DNA of 64,000 bases from Lepisosteus oculatus (taxonomy: Eukaryota; Chordata; Actinopteri; Semionotiformes; Lepisosteidae), in contig NC_090704.1 of the NCBI RefSeq assembly GCF_040954835.1, forward strand, positions 36,894,979 through 36,958,978, written 5' to 3'. Shown here piece by piece: positions 63,200-64,000 of the stretch (the stretch's first letter is position 1; each line of letters starts with the position of its first letter). The notes below the pieces were generated by a model that did no database searches, was not told the DNA's origin, and saw only the letters and a list, made by a program, of their open reading frames with translations. Position numbers and translations under genes: made by a program.

Positions 63200-64000
63200 T
63201 AGTCTTTTCTCAAAAATGAGTGATCATTTCCCTGTGGAAGAATAGGTACTTTTACCATAATTCTTTACTAAGATGTGTAAATGTGCAAAAACGACTGTAA
63301 ATGTTCAAATGCCATATTTTTTTGCACTAGATGATTTAATTTAATAATTGTAATCTAAGATAAGTCACAATATAAAGTTAATTTTCCATATTTGAGTGCA
63401 ACAATTCTATTTGTTTACTGTTAAATATACATTATAAATATTTGTACAAGTCGAATTGTGACATTGTTTTTGTCTTCTAGATTTATAACTTGGTATGCCT
63501 AAAGCATTCCATGGTAGTGGAATAATAAATTAGACTGTTTTCCTGTACAGCTTCACCCCACTTCAATGCCATTACTTCCCAGTATAATTTATTCCTAGAA
63601 CCCAAGCAAGTAAAAAGTAATTTATGGAGTGCTGTTAAAAATGTACAAAATCATGTACATCTAATAGGAGAAAACACATTAAATAAAGTATAAAATTAGA
63701 TTTCTTACATTACCAATGTGAATAATAACTTCATACAGTAATGTTTTGACTTTAAGCAAAAATATATTTCGAAGGCAGCTAAATCATTTAGTTGGCTTAT
63801 TATTGGCAGCTGTACACCTGTAAAAGTATAAAAAACAGAAATCTGTAAGTGGGATATTTACTCTTGAGTAGATTTGCAAGAAATTCATTCATTCCCCCTA
63901 AACAAAAATTTCAGGTCCTGGCTCTGATTCAGATGTGTACAGCAGGAGATTTTTGTCATATGGAAAGAATTTCAGATATTTAAAATGATGTTGATTGCCA
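63200..64000. other. No gene seen to the window end
   Basis: A+T-rich. An acceptor-like tttcag at 63909-63914 is followed by a short frame in phase with the orphan exon at 54906, but a stop follows within about 70 bases and the peptide is not convincing. Confidence 0.4.

Noticed and set aside
63915-63982. Acceptor-like site and short frame in phase with the exon at 54906
   Set aside because: Stops after about 22 codons with an unremarkable peptide; no conserved feature supports a terminal exon.

Overview
The window looks like vertebrate nuclear DNA, most likely from a ray-finned fish. It is A+T-rich, its genes are split into short exons by kilobase-scale introns, and the spaces between hold SINEs, an L2-type LINE and Tc1-like DNA transposons. 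The species is not identifiable from the sequence alone; an early-branching (non-teleost) ray-finned fish is only a weak guess.

Three protein-coding genes can be rebuilt exon by exon with frames closing from start to stop. (1) 4763-20236, plus strand: a class B G-protein-coupled receptor, best read as the glucagon-like peptide 2 receptor glp2r (13 coding exons, 525 aa; one intron needs a GC-AG donor). (2) 26046-23879, minus strand: recoverin, rcvrn (3 coding exons, 202 aa), with photoreceptor-type promoter motifs upstream. (3) 30248-37297, plus strand: 6-pyruvoyltetrahydropterin synthase, pts (6 coding exons, 149 aa). glp2r and rcvrn are neighbours in tetrapods too (human 17p13, followed by GAS7). 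pts is elsewhere in human (11q23), so its place next to rcvrn is notable. No gas7 exon was recognised.

Right of pts, about 38-54 kb is gene-poor: a foldback repeat (40.9 kb), an L2-like LINE interrupted by a 5S-rRNA-derived SINE (43.2-45.7 kb), an internally deleted Tc1-like element with both ends (45.95-46.65 kb), and SINEs at 50.8 and 52.4 kb. At 54.9 kb a less A+T-rich block ends in a short open exon with a good start context and a splice donor: probably the first coding exon of an unrecognised gene running out of the window. The last 8 kb holds two head-to-tail SINE copies and the 3' part of another retroelement.

The three genes do not form a pathway: a gut peptide receptor, a photoreceptor calcium sensor and a tetrahydrobiopterin biosynthesis enzyme. 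They are linked only by position. The most interesting signals are the pts/rcvrn adjacency, the GC-AG intron, a foldback repeat family with a hammerhead-like core, the window-wide excess of TACTGTA/TACAGTA, and the orphan first exon.
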